Source: an uncultured Chloroflexota bacterium | GTDB taxonomy: Bacteria > Chloroflexota > Anaerolineae > Aggregatilineales > Phototrophicaceae | Direction of reading: 5' to 3' | Assembly: GCA_937988705.1 (NCBI GenBank) | Contig: CALKIA010000187.1 | Location: 3,713-67,712, forward strand | Length of the DNA: 64,000 nt | In this document: positions 15,761-24,935 of the stretch, in pieces | How positions within the stretch are numbered: the first letter of the stretch is position 1 | Layout of the letters: every line of letters begins with the position of its first letter | Notes under the pieces: model-generated | The model's input: the letters and a program-made list of their open reading frames with translations, nothing else | What the model was told of the DNA's origin: nothing | Database searches by the model: none | Made by a program: the position numbers and the translations under genes

Positions 15761-18276
15761 TAGAGGGTCTCCTCAATGAGGTTGACAGCAGTCCACCCGC
15801 CATCACGGGTAATTTTGAAGGTTTTTAGCTCGAACGGTGCGAACATGACGGTTGTGGGTACACCCCCTTCGAATGTCAATTGAGCAGCAGTCATCTTGCC
15901 TATGCTTTCTGCTAAGCGCACAATCAGCGCTTCCTCAAGCTCGGCTTTCTTGAGCGCTCCTAAAGTGATCGTCGCAGGCTCAATCTGCAAGAATGGCGCA
16001 GCGACGCTGGGTGAGCCTTCCAGCGGAGTGGGGGGGAAGTAGCTAAAAAACGCTTCCAGCGGTTGATTCAGCGTCAGGGCTGCCGAGATAAGCGCTTGAT
16101 CGAAATTGGCGCTCGATTCACTTGAGGTGATCAACCGGAAACGTGTGTCAAGCTGTGTTTGATCCATAAAGGTGTAAGCTTTGTGGGTCGGCACATCGGT
16201 TTCGCTCCAGGCACAGTGCGTCCCCCCTCGGCTGAGGCTCAGATTTAGAATCCCATCCGCGCTTATATCAAAACCGTTCTGACCGCTGTTGGCTACACCA
16301 ACCCGCATGTCATCACTTTCAAGACGCAGCCAGCGCGCATACGGGTATTCAGTCGCATCGGCTGGATAGTTGGCTGCGCTGTAAGGTACTTCCGCCGTCA
16401 CCCGGCATCCCGCCAGCGCGAACGGAATTTGCAGCTTGATCAGCTTGCGCCGCGCTTGCATATACAGCCGCACATCCAGATCGACATACGCTTGATCGGC
16501 GTAGAACGTGTGACGAATGGCGGCGCGGGTGTGCTGCCACCCTACCAAGCATTCGACTGTCACCCATGCTGCGCCGCTGGCGATTACCCGCAGTGCCGGA
16601 CCGAGCGCCCCTTCCATGCCCACAAAATCACCGACTTGCGCCGCCGTAAGCGCTGCCAACGGCGCGACCGGCTCGTTAAAGGCGACGCGGTTTTCGCCAC
16701 CCCATCCATGCGAGACATCCTTCATCGCAAACAAGCGCAGCGGCGCACGTAACAATTCATATGATGCGGCCGTTAAACTCACCAGTGCCACTTGAGTGGT
16801 GTCAAAATAGGCATGGTAAAAAGGTGATTTGACGCTGATTCCGTCTGCATTTTCGATCACCTCAATCCGAGGGACGTGTACGGGCGGCGGATCGAAGCGG
16901 ATTTCGTACCGGCGCACCGAGAGCGCTGGTACATGCGCCATGAACCCACAGAACGGCTGCCATGTGCCTTCATCAATCAGGACGTTGTCCCCACCGGATT
17001 CCTGATGCGGTACAACCTCGCCCTGATCATCGATCAACGTGAACGGTTTTCGCTGTGGAGGGGGCGCGTAGGCACTCAGGAAATTCAGCCCGACCGGCGC
17101 TTTTACCGGCGTGCTGTGCGGATTGAAGACATAGACCGGCACGGTGTCCGGCTGCGGGGAGATGTTCGGGATCAGCGCTGATTGTGCCTTGGTGATGATC
17201 CGACGCGCGGTGTCCTCCGCATGGCCGAACATCGCCATCACACCGGGAATTGCCGACTCGCGCAGTGAACCGCACAACACATCGTGGAACGAGTTGAACA
17301 TCAAGCGCTTCCAGGCTTCGCGCAGCATGTCCGATGGGTACGCGAATCCGCTGCGCCACCAGGCAAGCGCTGCCCACCGTTCGGCGGATGCCAGCAGTGT
17401 TTCACCGTTTCGCATCTGCCGCTTGATCGCAGCCACCGAGGTATAGGTGCCGGCTAAGGTGCGCTGAAGTTCGCCTTCCACAACTGGAAAATCGGGAATG
17501 TGTGGTTCAATGCGCGCTAGAAAAGCTTCCGGGGTACTGTGACGCAGTTCGATGTCAGCGTCCGCGAATTCTTCAAAGAGTGTGCGGAAACTTAGCAGGT
17601 CGGCACGGGTCGCGCCGCCGCCGTGATCGCCTAAGCCCCATGTCACCAGCGTATCCATGCCGGTTTCGCGGGCGATTTTGATCCCGCGCCGCGCCTGGTC
17701 TTCGGCTTGACCGGGAGCAGGTGTCCCGTACCAACCGCTATCCGGTCGCACTGCCAAGATTTCACTGCCATCAGCACTGCGCCAGCGGTAGAAGGGCGCG
17801 GGCAATGCCAGCTGTGCCTCAACCGGACGACAGTGGATATACATCGAAAAACCGCTGTGCCGGAGCAGTTTGGGAACACTGTTGGGGTGACCAAAACTGT
17901 CAAAGTTGTAGGAGACCGGCGGACGCACACCGAACTTGTCCGCGAAGTAACGCCGACCTTCCAAAATGACCCGTACCAGCGTTTCGCCCCCGGTCAGGTT
18001 GAGATCGGGCTGCAAATACCAGCCGCCGGTAATATTCCAGCGTCCGCTTTTGACGAGCGTTTTGATCCGGTCGAACAGCGGTGGATCGTATTCTTCCGCC
18101 CACTCGTATAACAGACTCTCATTATGGTTAAAGACAAACTCCGGAAATTCCTCAAGCAGTGCGACAGCGGTGTGAAAGGTCGAAATGGTTTCGCGCAGCC
18201 CTTCTTCCCAACCCCACATCCAAACCGGGTCGATATGCGCGGTACAAATCAGATGAACTAGCGGACGGTGTGCCAT
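15760..18276 (-). CDS. Alpha-mannosidase, glycoside hydrolase family 38
   Basis: This 838-aa protein starts with the GH38 zinc site (AHIDPVW; His14, Asp16). It has the expected nucleophile Asp126 in NFDSFGHP and a second metal-side motif GLGDHGGG about 90 residues later. The central three-helix bundle (VAAIKRQMRNGETLL) and the long C-terminal beta region are present, so it looks full length. GH38 enzymes remove alpha-mannose residues with retention, using zinc. No signal peptide is visible, so it is intracellular. It sits between the permease genes and GH3 in one operon. This suggests that the imported substrate carries alpha-mannosyl linkages together with a beta-linked sugar. Confidence 0.92.
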   Translation of the reverse strand: MAHRPLVHLICTAHIDPVWMWGWEEGLRETISTFHTAVALLEEFPEFVFNHNESLLYEWAEEYDPPLFDRIKTLVKSGRWNITGGWYLQPDLNLTGGETLVRVILEGRRYFADKFGVRPPVSYNFDSFGHPNSVPKLLRHSGFSMYIHCRPVEAQLALPAPFYRWRSADGSEILAVRPDSGWYGTPAPGQAEDQARRGIKIARETGMDTLVTWGLGDHGGGATRADLLSFRTLFEEFADADIELRHSTPEAFLARIEPHIPDFPVVEGELQRTLAGTYTSVAAIKRQMRNGETLLASAERWAALAWWRSGFAYPSDMLREAWKRLMFNSFHDVLCGSLRESAIPGVMAMFGHAEDTARRIITKAQSALIPNISPQPDTVPVYVFNPHSTPVKAPVGLNFLSAYAPPPQRKPFTLIDDQGEVVPHQESGGDNVLIDEGTWQPFCGFMAHVPALSVRRYEIRFDPPPVHVPRIEVIENADGISVKSPFYHAYFDTTQVALVSLTAASYELLRAPLRLFAMKDVSHGWGGENRVAFNEPVAPLAALTAAQVGDFVGMEGALGPALRVIASGAAWVTVECLVGWQHTRAAIRHTFYADQAYVDLDVRLYMQARRKLIKLQIPFALAGCRVTAEVPYSAANYPADATEYPYARWLRLESDDMRVGVANSGQNGFDISADGILNLSLSRGGTHCAWSETDVPTHKAYTFMDQTQLDTRFRLITSSESSANFDQALISAALTLNQPLEAFFSYFPPTPLEGSPSVAAPFLQIEPATITLGALKKAELEEALIVRLAESIGKMTAAQLTFEGGVPTTVMFAPFELKTFKITRDGGWTAVNLIEETL

Positions 18277-18286
18277 AACAGGAGAA

Positions 18287-19159
18287 TCATCCTTTAACTG
18301 CGCCTAGTGAAAGCCCACGCTGCATATAGCGCTGCATCACAATCGCAATGATTAACGGTGGAAGCATCGCCATGAAATACCCTGCCATTTGAATATTCGG
18401 TGGGGTCGCACTGCGTTGTTCGACCACGAATAACGCGACGCTGATCGGCTGAAGTTCAGGATTACCGAGCAGCATCAGATAGGGCCACAAGAAATCCTTC
18501 CATAGATTGACGAAAGTCAGGATCGACAGCACGATTAGGATCGGTAGGCTGAGTGGCAGCACGATATGGCTGAAGATTTGCAGCGCCGAGGCACCATCTA
18601 CGCGCGCCGAATCGAAAATTTCAGGCGGCAGTCCATCAAAGAAGTTCTTGAGGATGAAGATCATAAAGGCGTTGACACCGTATGACAGCCATAAGCCCCA
18701 ATAGCTGCCCAACAGCCCCAGACGAGCCGCGGTCACATATAACGGAATGATGTAGGCAATTCCGGGAATCATCAATGTCGTGAGAAAGCCGATCAGCAGA
18801 AAACGCCCGCCGATGGGTTTGAGCTTGGAAAGGCTGTATGCCGCCAGCATCGACACACTAAGCTGGACGAACAACCCGCCAGTAACCATAAATGTCGTGT
18901 TCAGGAACAGACGCGGCAGATTGAAATAGGCCCACGCCTGCCCATAGTTATCCCAGTTGGCGACCGTAGGGAAAAGCTGAAAGGTCGTACTGAAAACCTC
19001 CCGGCTTGTCTTCAGTCCGCTCGTGAAAGCATAGATGAACGGCACGACCACAACCAGCGCCAGCAGCAGCAGCGCCAGCGTGATCAGCGCATAGGTCAGC
19101 CGACCGCGTGGCGTCCGTACTTCCAGATCAGACAGAACGGCACGAACTGACGAGTCCAT
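18287..19159 (-). CDS. Sugar ABC transporter permease, MalG type
   Basis: I start at ATG 19159 because a GAGG box, overlapping the upstream stop, lies just before it; the longer frame to 19453 overlaps the first permease and is not coding. The product (290 aa) has six hydrophobic segments. Its EAA loop (FDSARVDGASALQIFSHIVLPLSLP) is where the ATPase docks. It ends GLSLGAVKG, typical of MalG-like subunits of the CUT1 family. It pairs with the permease upstream and the binding protein at 20217-21620. No ATPase gene is in the locus, so a shared one encoded elsewhere is implied. Confidence 0.92.
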   Translation of the reverse strand: MDSSVRAVLSDLEVRTPRGRLTYALITLALLLLALVVVVPFIYAFTSGLKTSREVFSTTFQLFPTVANWDNYGQAWAYFNLPRLFLNTTFMVTGGLFVQLSVSMLAAYSLSKLKPIGGRFLLIGFLTTLMIPGIAYIIPLYVTAARLGLLGSYWGLWLSYGVNAFMIFILKNFFDGLPPEIFDSARVDGASALQIFSHIVLPLSLPILIVLSILTFVNLWKDFLWPYLMLLGNPELQPISVALFVVEQRSATPPNIQMAGYFMAMLPPLIIAIVMQRYMQRGLSLGAVKG

Positions 19160-19170
19160 ATTGATTATCC

Positions 19171-20109
19171 TCACTGCTGCACTGCGCGTGTCACGCGCAG
19201 ATAGACGAGCGATAACGCACCCAATACGATCATGAGCAGCACACTCCATGCCGCTGCAAGCCCATAATCGCCGTTCAAGAAGCCTTTGCGATAGAGCGTA
19301 AAGACCGGTGTCATAGTTGCCTGTCCCGGTCCACCTTCGGTCAAGACAAGCGGTTCCATAAATATCTGAACAATCCCGAGTATCTGCACGATCAGCAGTA
19401 CCAGCATGGTCGGGCGCAAGTACGGCATCGTGATAAAGCGGACGCGATCCCAAGGATGCGCGCCATCGATCTCTGCCGCTTCATACAGCTCAATGGGCAA
19501 ATCTTGCAGCGCTGCCAGATAGATCAGCATGGTTGCTCCAAAACCGCCCCACGTCATAATTACGAGAATCGACGGCTTGACGAGCGCTGCATCTTGCAGC
19601 CATCCGGCACGTGTCCCACCTAATCCGATCACCACCTGATTGAGCAGTCCGCCCGGCTGCGGGCTATAAATGAGCTGCCAGACGAGAATTCCGATCAGCG
19701 GCGGAATCACGCTCGGCAAAAAATAAACGATGCGAAAGAAGCTTTTCGCCGCGCGCATCTCATTGACAAGGACGGCAACCAGGACGGGGATAAAAAAGCC
19801 GATCAGGATGCTGAGTCCCGCGAACTCAAAGCTGTTACGCCACGAGGCGGCAAACGTTGGATCGGCAAACATGCGTTCGTAGTTGCGAAAACCAACCCAC
19901 ACTGATGCTCCCGCATCCATCAGATCAACTTGCTGAAAACTCATCACGATGCTGTTGAGGATGGGCCACCATGCAAAAACGGCGAACGCGGCAAGCGCCG
20001 GAAGCAAGAACAAATAGGCGACAAACTGTTCCCGCCAGTTGATCCGATTTCGGTGATGGGGTATATCCGACGCGTCGGCGCGTTCCTTACGAAGGGGTAG
20101 AGCCATCAT
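19171..20109 (-). CDS. Sugar ABC transporter permease, MalF/UgpA type
   Basis: The product is 312 aa with a cytoplasmic N-terminus and six membrane segments. The EAA motif YEAAEIDGAHPWDRVRFITMPYLRP is followed by the conserved LTEGGPGQAT loop of CUT1 permeases. A GGGAG box precedes the tandem Met codons; either may be used. It is separated from the binding-protein gene by 107 bases that hold a strong hairpin. It works as a heterodimer with the MalG-type subunit just downstream. Confidence 0.92.
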   Translation of the reverse strand: MMALPLRKERADASDIPHHRNRINWREQFVAYLFLLPALAAFAVFAWWPILNSIVMSFQQVDLMDAGASVWVGFRNYERMFADPTFAASWRNSFEFAGLSILIGFFIPVLVAVLVNEMRAAKSFFRIVYFLPSVIPPLIGILVWQLIYSPQPGGLLNQVVIGLGGTRAGWLQDAALVKPSILVIMTWGGFGATMLIYLAALQDLPIELYEAAEIDGAHPWDRVRFITMPYLRPTMLVLLIVQILGIVQIFMEPLVLTEGGPGQATMTPVFTLYRKGFLNGDYGLAAAWSVLLMIVLGALSLVYLRVTRAVQQ

Positions 20110-20163
20110 TGTGTCTCCCTGATCAGCGCTTGTGGCGTGGTTGTTCTGGGGTGATAGGACAGA

Positions 20164-20192
20164 TCAGGCGGTATCGTTGGGATACCGCCTGA
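20164..20192 (-). terminator. Strong intercistronic hairpin between binding protein and permease
   Basis: A perfect 12-bp stem (TCAGGCGGTATC and its complement) with a 5-base loop lies in the 107-base gap. It has no clear T run, so it is more likely a partial terminator or mRNA 3' stabiliser. Such hairpins let the binding protein be made in excess over the membrane subunits. Confidence 0.6.
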
Positions 20193-20216
20193 CAATTTCA
20201 CACGGTCAGTTTGAAA

Positions 20217-21620
20217 TTAGCTGCCAGCCGCCGGGTCAAGAATACCTGTCTGGAAGGCTTCGGCATTCGCCGCCATCAGCGCCGCTACGTCCGCGCTTTC
20301 GTCAGTGAGGACCGTCGTCATCACTTCGGCAATCGCGACATAGAAGTCCTGTGCGAAGGGCGGTTCTGGCACGAGCACAATTTCGCCCGCGTTGAGTGCA
20401 TCATAGAAGCCTTGATAGTTCTCGACCGGCATCGTAATAAACTGCTGATCGAAGGCATCAACCGTCGCCTGGAGCTCGCCCGTGAAGATGGGCAGCACGG
20501 GGGTACCAGCGCCAGCCTGCGTCGCATGGAAGATCGTGCGGGATGGGGCAAATTCGCCGGGGCTGAGGGTACGCCACACTTGGAAGACGATAGCGGCTTC
20601 TTGCTGGTCAGCGCTTGCGCCAGCAAACACCATCTGGTGACTTCCGCCGGTCAGCGTATAACGCATGCCATCGGGGGCTTGCGGCATTGCGCCGTAACCG
20701 AAGCGGGCAAGATCAACATCCGGCATATTGACGCGCAGCCAGCCGATACTGCCATCTGCGGGACTCATGAACATGATCGAGCGCCCATCGATGGTTTCAA
20801 ATGTCGGGTTGCTGGCAAGGTCAAGCGGCAGTGCGTTTTCAGCATCGGGCCAACGCAGATCATAGAGGAATTGCATCGCTTCAACGGCTGCGCCTTCACC
20901 ATAGACAGCGCTGTACGTGCCGTCGCCGTTATCGCGGATCAATTCGGTTGCGCCAAAGCCGTAGGCGAGGTTCGTGAAGTGCCAACCGCCAGCGCCACCC
21001 GACAGGAACATGGCAAACCCGGCGACTCCGGCCGCTGGATCGGCTACTTCTTGCGCGACTGCGCCGAAGCCTTCCCATGTGGCAGGCGGGGCATCGTATC
21101 CGGCGACGCTTAGGGCGGCAATATCCCAACCGATTCCCTGTGCGTAGGAGAATTCGGGGAGGCCATAGGCGTGACCTTCGGCATCAGACAGCAGCGCCAG
21201 CAGCGTCGGATTGTAGACACCGCTCAGCCCCAATTGTTCAAACGATGCGGAGAGATCAGCGGCGACCCCTTGCGCGATCAAACGCTGAGGCTCAGTTGCC
21301 GGAACGCCGAACAGCGTCGGCAGTGTGTCACCTGCGACCAGTGCCGCAAACGATTCGGGCGAGAAGCAGTACTGCGTCCGCTCAACAGTCACATTCGGAT
21401 AGACTTCCATGAAGCGGGCCAGCTGCGCGTCGAAATCTTGGCGCTGCTGCTCTTGATCCTCGCCGATACAAGCCGACACCGTAATCGAGACATCACGCCC
21501 TTCGGCGATGGTATCGGGCAGCGTGATCGGAAATTCTGGGAGTGTGACATCCTGTGCGGTAAGTGGTGCGATGGCGAACAGCATCAAACAGAAAACGAAT
21601 ACGAGGGTAAAACGCTTCAT
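20217..21620 (-). CDS. Extracellular sugar-binding protein of ABC importer (family 1)
   Basis: The 467-aa product has a signal peptide (MKRFTLVFVFCLMLFAIAPLTAQ). It then has the bilobal binding-protein pattern (ARFMEVYPNVTVERTQYCF; LAAL and GWDIAAL segments; AVEAMQFLYDLRWPDAENALP; GGSHQMVFAGASADQQEAAIVF). A GGAG box precedes the ATG. It is the first gene of the minus-strand operon and delivers the sugar to the two permeases. Lacking a lipobox Cys, it may be held at the surface by other means. The substrate is unknown, but GH38 and GH3 downstream point to a mannose-containing oligosaccharide. Confidence 0.88.
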   Translation of the reverse strand: MKRFTLVFVFCLMLFAIAPLTAQDVTLPEFPITLPDTIAEGRDVSITVSACIGEDQEQQRQDFDAQLARFMEVYPNVTVERTQYCFSPESFAALVAGDTLPTLFGVPATEPQRLIAQGVAADLSASFEQLGLSGVYNPTLLALLSDAEGHAYGLPEFSYAQGIGWDIAALSVAGYDAPPATWEGFGAVAQEVADPAAGVAGFAMFLSGGAGGWHFTNLAYGFGATELIRDNGDGTYSAVYGEGAAVEAMQFLYDLRWPDAENALPLDLASNPTFETIDGRSIMFMSPADGSIGWLRVNMPDVDLARFGYGAMPQAPDGMRYTLTGGSHQMVFAGASADQQEAAIVFQVWRTLSPGEFAPSRTIFHATQAGAGTPVLPIFTGELQATVDAFDQQFITMPVENYQGFYDALNAGEIVLVPEPPFAQDFYVAIAEVMTTVLTDESADVAALMAANAEAFQTGILDPAAGS

Positions 21621-21858
21621 AATCGTTACTCCTATGTTAACGAATTTATGTTTGGGGCAGTTGTGGGAAACGAGTGTGGTTAAGAAGTAAAGCCAGAAGC
21701 AAAAAGCCCGACTCCCGAATATTGTGGTTGATCGTAGGTTCGCAATTTATAGTCGTGTCGCAGCTTAGCAGTTCCCCCTTTCAGTGAGTGCAGCATCCGG
21801 TGACACCTGCAAACGGGAGGCTGCTTACCCTACCAAAACACTCGATCTCACAGTTTCA
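21621..21858 (-). promoter_or_regulatory. Intergenic region upstream of importer operon
   Basis: This 238-base region separates the end of the AraC-type gene from the first operon gene and must hold the operon promoter. It contains a TATAAA-like box on the minus strand and a poly-A/GC segment (AAAAAGCCCGACTCCCG). No convincing -35/-10 pair or operator could be assigned. Confidence 0.3.
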
Positions 21859-22839
21859 TCATAGGCTAGTGTCTTCCGTCCCGGAAGATAAAATCGTCTC
21901 ACAAGCTGAACTGATTTTCTGATCTCCCCTACTGCCATCGAAAGCGCGGCGGAACTGCGAAGGCTGCATTCCAACCTGACGCAGGAATAGACGGTTGAAT
22001 TCTTGCGCGCTGCTGAACCCGACCGAATAGGCAATCTGATGAATTGGCAGGTCGGTTGAACGCAGCAGGCGTTCTCCTTCGACCAAGCGCCGGGAATTAC
22101 GATACGCGATAGGGGACGCGCCGAGCGCAGTGTTAAATAACGCGCACAGATGCGAACGGCTGACGAGCGCTGCCTGAGCCATATTATCCAGCGTCAATGG
22201 ATCGGCAAACCGGCTTTCGACGAGCCGCAGCGCCGAACTAATCCGCCGGAGCGCTTCTCGGCGTTCATGATATTGGGGGGGCGTTTCCTGCTCGTGCAGC
22301 AGCCGCCGCGCCAGATGTCCCGCCGCCTGTATCAATAAGCCGCCTGTGACGATTTCCCACGCATGTTCCTGCTGTTCGGCTTCCTCCGCAATTTGATTGA
22401 GCAGGTCACGCAGGATCGGCGTGGCGGGGTCATGAAGTGGAATCATTGGACCCGACCGGTTGAAATCGAGAGTAAAGGGCAGCCATGTTTCTGAACGCAT
22501 TTTCGTGATCCAGCTGTCCGTGATGATCGCCGGATGAAAATGCACGACAAACAATCCGACGGTTTCACACGAGTCGTCGGTATATGCCATATGGGGCTGT
22601 AGGTCATTGATGATGAAAACCTGTCCTGTTTGGAACTGATATTCTTCATCGCCAAAGACGAACATCCCATAGCCGGACGTGATCACGCCGATTTCATAAC
22701 AATCGTGAATGTGGCGTGCTTGTGGCGTGCTGCGATGAAGCTCACCCGGACCGAGATGAAACAAACGATCATGCTTGACGAGGTGTGTGCTGCACAGCAC
22801 CGGAACATAAACGGGGGTAAGAGAACGCCAATTGATCAT
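21859..22839 (-). CDS. AraC-family transcriptional regulator with cupin sensor
   Basis: The 326-aa protein has an N-terminal cupin-like ligand domain (HIHDCYEIGVITSGYGMFVF; GQVFIINDLQPH). Its C-terminal pair of helix-turn-helix motifs covers about residues 210-305 (LDNMAQAALVSRSHLCALFN; IHQIAYSVGFSSAQEFNRLF). It lies directly upstream of, and in the same direction as, the importer/GH38/GH3 operon, so it is the probable local activator that responds to the imported sugar. The C-terminal 25 residues beyond the last helix are unconserved in appearance. Confidence 0.88.
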   Translation of the reverse strand: MINWRSLTPVYVPVLCSTHLVKHDRLFHLGPGELHRSTPQARHIHDCYEIGVITSGYGMFVFGDEEYQFQTGQVFIINDLQPHMAYTDDSCETVGLFVVHFHPAIITDSWITKMRSETWLPFTLDFNRSGPMIPLHDPATPILRDLLNQIAEEAEQQEHAWEIVTGGLLIQAAGHLARRLLHEQETPPQYHERREALRRISSALRLVESRFADPLTLDNMAQAALVSRSHLCALFNTALGASPIAYRNSRRLVEGERLLRSTDLPIHQIAYSVGFSSAQEFNRLFLRQVGMQPSQFRRAFDGSRGDQKISSACETILSSGTEDTSL

Positions 22840-23174
22840 AAGTCACATCGCAAATAAGCGAACCTGTTTCTAAAATGAATACAGCGTATTTTGAAACTCA
22901 TTGTAAGCTCAACCAGAAAGTGAGGCAAGATGTCCGGCTTTGATCTGTTTTCGGGGATAGCAGACTTTCCAGCGCTCAATCCCGCTCGATAAGTGGTCTA
23001 CCCCCGATAAAATGGGTCATCCGCATTTTGTATAAAAGGTAACATGCCAGTTGCATCACGCTTACTGAGTATTCCATCCCAAGCACCCTGTTATTTCAAT
23101 TGGCGAGATTTGCTTCACACGAAGTGCAGATGAGCCACTAAACTGGGGGTAGACTAGGGGAATAGGGAAACAAA

Positions 23175-23200
23175 AAACGGCGGGAACATTCCCACCGTTT
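23175..23200 (-). terminator. Terminator-like hairpin reading on the minus strand
   Basis: A 12-bp stem with a single G-U-type mismatch has its T run (TTTTTT, then GTTT) on the minus strand, that is, after the stem when read right to left. No minus-strand gene ends here, so it may close a small non-coding transcript from 23.2-23.5 kb or may act on antisense transcription. Confidence 0.5.
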
Positions 23201-23332
23201 CACCCGGAGCATGTTCGAATCAGCTCCAATTCTGCTGGGGCAGCATATTGCAAGGCTTCTCTATCTGTTTGGCGAAGTTGACTTATAGGCTTGCCGAGTT
23301 CAATCTACAATACACACTCCAGACATGAACAG

Positions 23333-23376
23333 ATGTCGTATCGCAATGTGAGCTTAGTCACTACGAAATACGACAT
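23333..23376. other. Nested inverted repeat upstream of radical SAM cluster
   Basis: ATGTCGTAT and its exact complement lie 26 bases apart. Between them sits a second pair, GTGA...TCAC, so the 44 bases can fold into a two-tier hairpin. It lies about 125 bases before the first radical SAM gene. It could be an operator or a leader structure. Confidence 0.4.
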
Positions 23377-23499
23377 TATTTCCGTATCTTAAACGAAGGG
23401 AGTGCTGCTTTTATTTCACGATTTACTCGATCTCCATATGGTTAAGGCGGCAATCCGAGAGTGATGGCACATTAACCCTGTCGGTACTCACTTTTACTT

Positions 23500-24915
23500 A
23501 TGCGTTGCAGCTCAAGCGGAGTCTCGGCAGCAATGGCCATCGAGCTTTTTAGTGTTTCCTTGTTCGGCACAATTCTCATCTACGCGCCACTGCTGTCCCT
23601 GTCTGCTTTGATAAACCCTCGCGCGGCAGAGGCCATCACTCAAGCTTACCCGGATGCTACATCGCTCCCACCCGTTCTCTATGAGTTCGGGCAAGCTGTA
23701 TTTTCCTCTGCGCCTGAGCCATCTGCCCCGCTCAACGCTCCACTCGACCCTTTCTATCTTGGCATCATTCCAACGCGCGGATGCAATATCGGCTGCAAAT
23801 ACTGCGATTTCGCCGCGCCCAAGCACATCAGCCCGGTGATGTCCCTTGACACAGCACAACAAGCAGTGGACGCCTACCTCACCCTGCTGAGGCAGGCGGG
23901 GCATACCGATGGACAAATTCACTTCTTCGGGGGAGAGCCGTTTTATGCGCCCGTGCTCGTGCGCGATGTGGTTGAATACGCCGAGGCAGCGGCGCAAAAG
24001 CACGGAATTACCTTGCGTTTTGAAGCGACGACCAACGGTGTCTTTGGCGCTGATCTGTGCCAGTGGATTGGCGATCACTTCGATGCGGTTGTTCTCTCGC
24101 TGGATGGTTTGCGGCAAGACCATGACCGCCACCGTCCAGCACTCAACGGACGCGGAACCTTCGAGATCGTCGCCCGAACCGCACGCAGTCTCTCCGCCAG
24201 CCCATGCGATCTCATCGTACGCGCTTGTGTCACCGCCGAGTCGGTGGCGTGTATGCCCGATTTCGCCCATTGGATTGGGGCAGAACTCAAACCGAGCATC
24301 GTCTGCTTTGAGACGCTGAGTGTCTCCCCACTCGCAGTTGAAGCCGGATTCGCCGCGCCCGATCCGCATGACTTCGCGCGCTATTTTGACCGCGCCACCG
24401 AAATCCTGTCTACGTATGGGATTGAGACCGTGACATCTTCTGCCGATATCAGTGAAGCGCGAACGAGTTTCTGCCCGGTGAGCAAAGACGCGCTGATCGT
24501 TTCGCCGGATGGTGCGGTCGATGCGTGTTATTTGCTGGAAAGTGACTGGCAGGCACGCGGACTCGATATGCGGTTGGGGCAGCTGCAAAGCGGCACATTT
24601 GCGCTTGACTCTGCATCTTTGCGTCGCGTCCGCTCGATGCAGGTACAGAACCGCCCGCTGTGCGCCGACTGCCTGTGCCGCTTTCACTGCGCGGGCGGCT
24701 GCCACGTTCACCACAACACCCACCGCGCACCGGGTCAATTTGACGACTGGTGCATCCAGACGCGGCTGATAACGATTACGCGGCTGCTGCGCGGTTTGGG
24801 CGAACATGAGCGCGCCGACGCTTTTCTCGCTGACCGTTCCGCATCGGAAATAGCGGTTTGGCAACCGAGTGATCGCCTGATTACGCATCCAATCTCCCAG
24901 TCGGTACCCGAATGA
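23500..24915 (+). CDS. Radical SAM/SPASM protein 1
   Basis: The 471-aa protein has the [4Fe-4S]/SAM motif CNIGCKYC (Cys95, Cys99, Cys102), a GGE motif (HFFGGEPF) and a later SPASM region. That region comprises CPVSKDALIVSPDGAVDACYL plus CADCLCRFHCAGGC, which binds auxiliary iron-sulfur clusters. SPASM enzymes usually modify peptides or proteins (thioether links, carbon-carbon links, oxidations). The start may be ATG 23500 or the in-frame ATG at 23533, since neither has a strong ribosome binding site. Its TGA overlaps an ATG in front of the second radical SAM gene. It opens the cluster with the cysteine-tailed WD40 genes. Confidence 0.88.
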   Translation: MRCSSSGVSAAMAIELFSVSLFGTILIYAPLLSLSALINPRAAEAITQAYPDATSLPPVLYEFGQAVFSSAPEPSAPLNAPLDPFYLGIIPTRGCNIGCKYCDFAAPKHISPVMSLDTAQQAVDAYLTLLRQAGHTDGQIHFFGGEPFYAPVLVRDVVEYAEAAAQKHGITLRFEATTNGVFGADLCQWIGDHFDAVVLSLDGLRQDHDRHRPALNGRGTFEIVARTARSLSASPCDLIVRACVTAESVACMPDFAHWIGAELKPSIVCFETLSVSPLAVEAGFAAPDPHDFARYFDRATEILSTYGIETVTSSADISEARTSFCPVSKDALIVSPDGAVDACYLLESDWQARGLDMRLGQLQSGTFALDSASLRRVRSMQVQNRPLCADCLCRFHCAGGCHVHHNTHRAPGQFDDWCIQTRLITITRLLRGLGEHERADAFLADRSASEIAVWQPSDRLITHPISQSVPE

Positions 24916-24935
24916 GCCGAAACAGGAGTCCCAAC

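Larger units (their letters stand above)
22840..23499. other. 660-base gap with two structured elements
   Basis: No gene was recognised. The gap holds the promoter of the AraC-type gene on one side and the start region of the radical SAM operon on the other. A terminator-like hairpin (23175-23200) and a nested inverted repeat (23333-23376) lie in its right half. A TTGACT at 23278 is a possible -35 for the radical SAM operon, but the best -10 (TACAAT) is spaced too far. Confidence 0.4.

Noticed and set aside
18287..19453. N-terminal extension of the MalG-type permease to 19453
   Set aside because: It overlaps the MalF-type gene almost 300 bases in another frame; ATG 19159 has a proper ribosome binding site.
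20211..21113. 300-codon plus-strand frame opposite the sugar-binding protein
   Set aside because: Antisense shadow without ribosome binding site or recognisable domain.
23512..24888. 458-codon open frame antisense to radical SAM protein 1
   Set aside because: The sense frame has the full CxxxCxxC and SPASM motifs; the antisense frame has no domain and arises from GC-rich codon usage.
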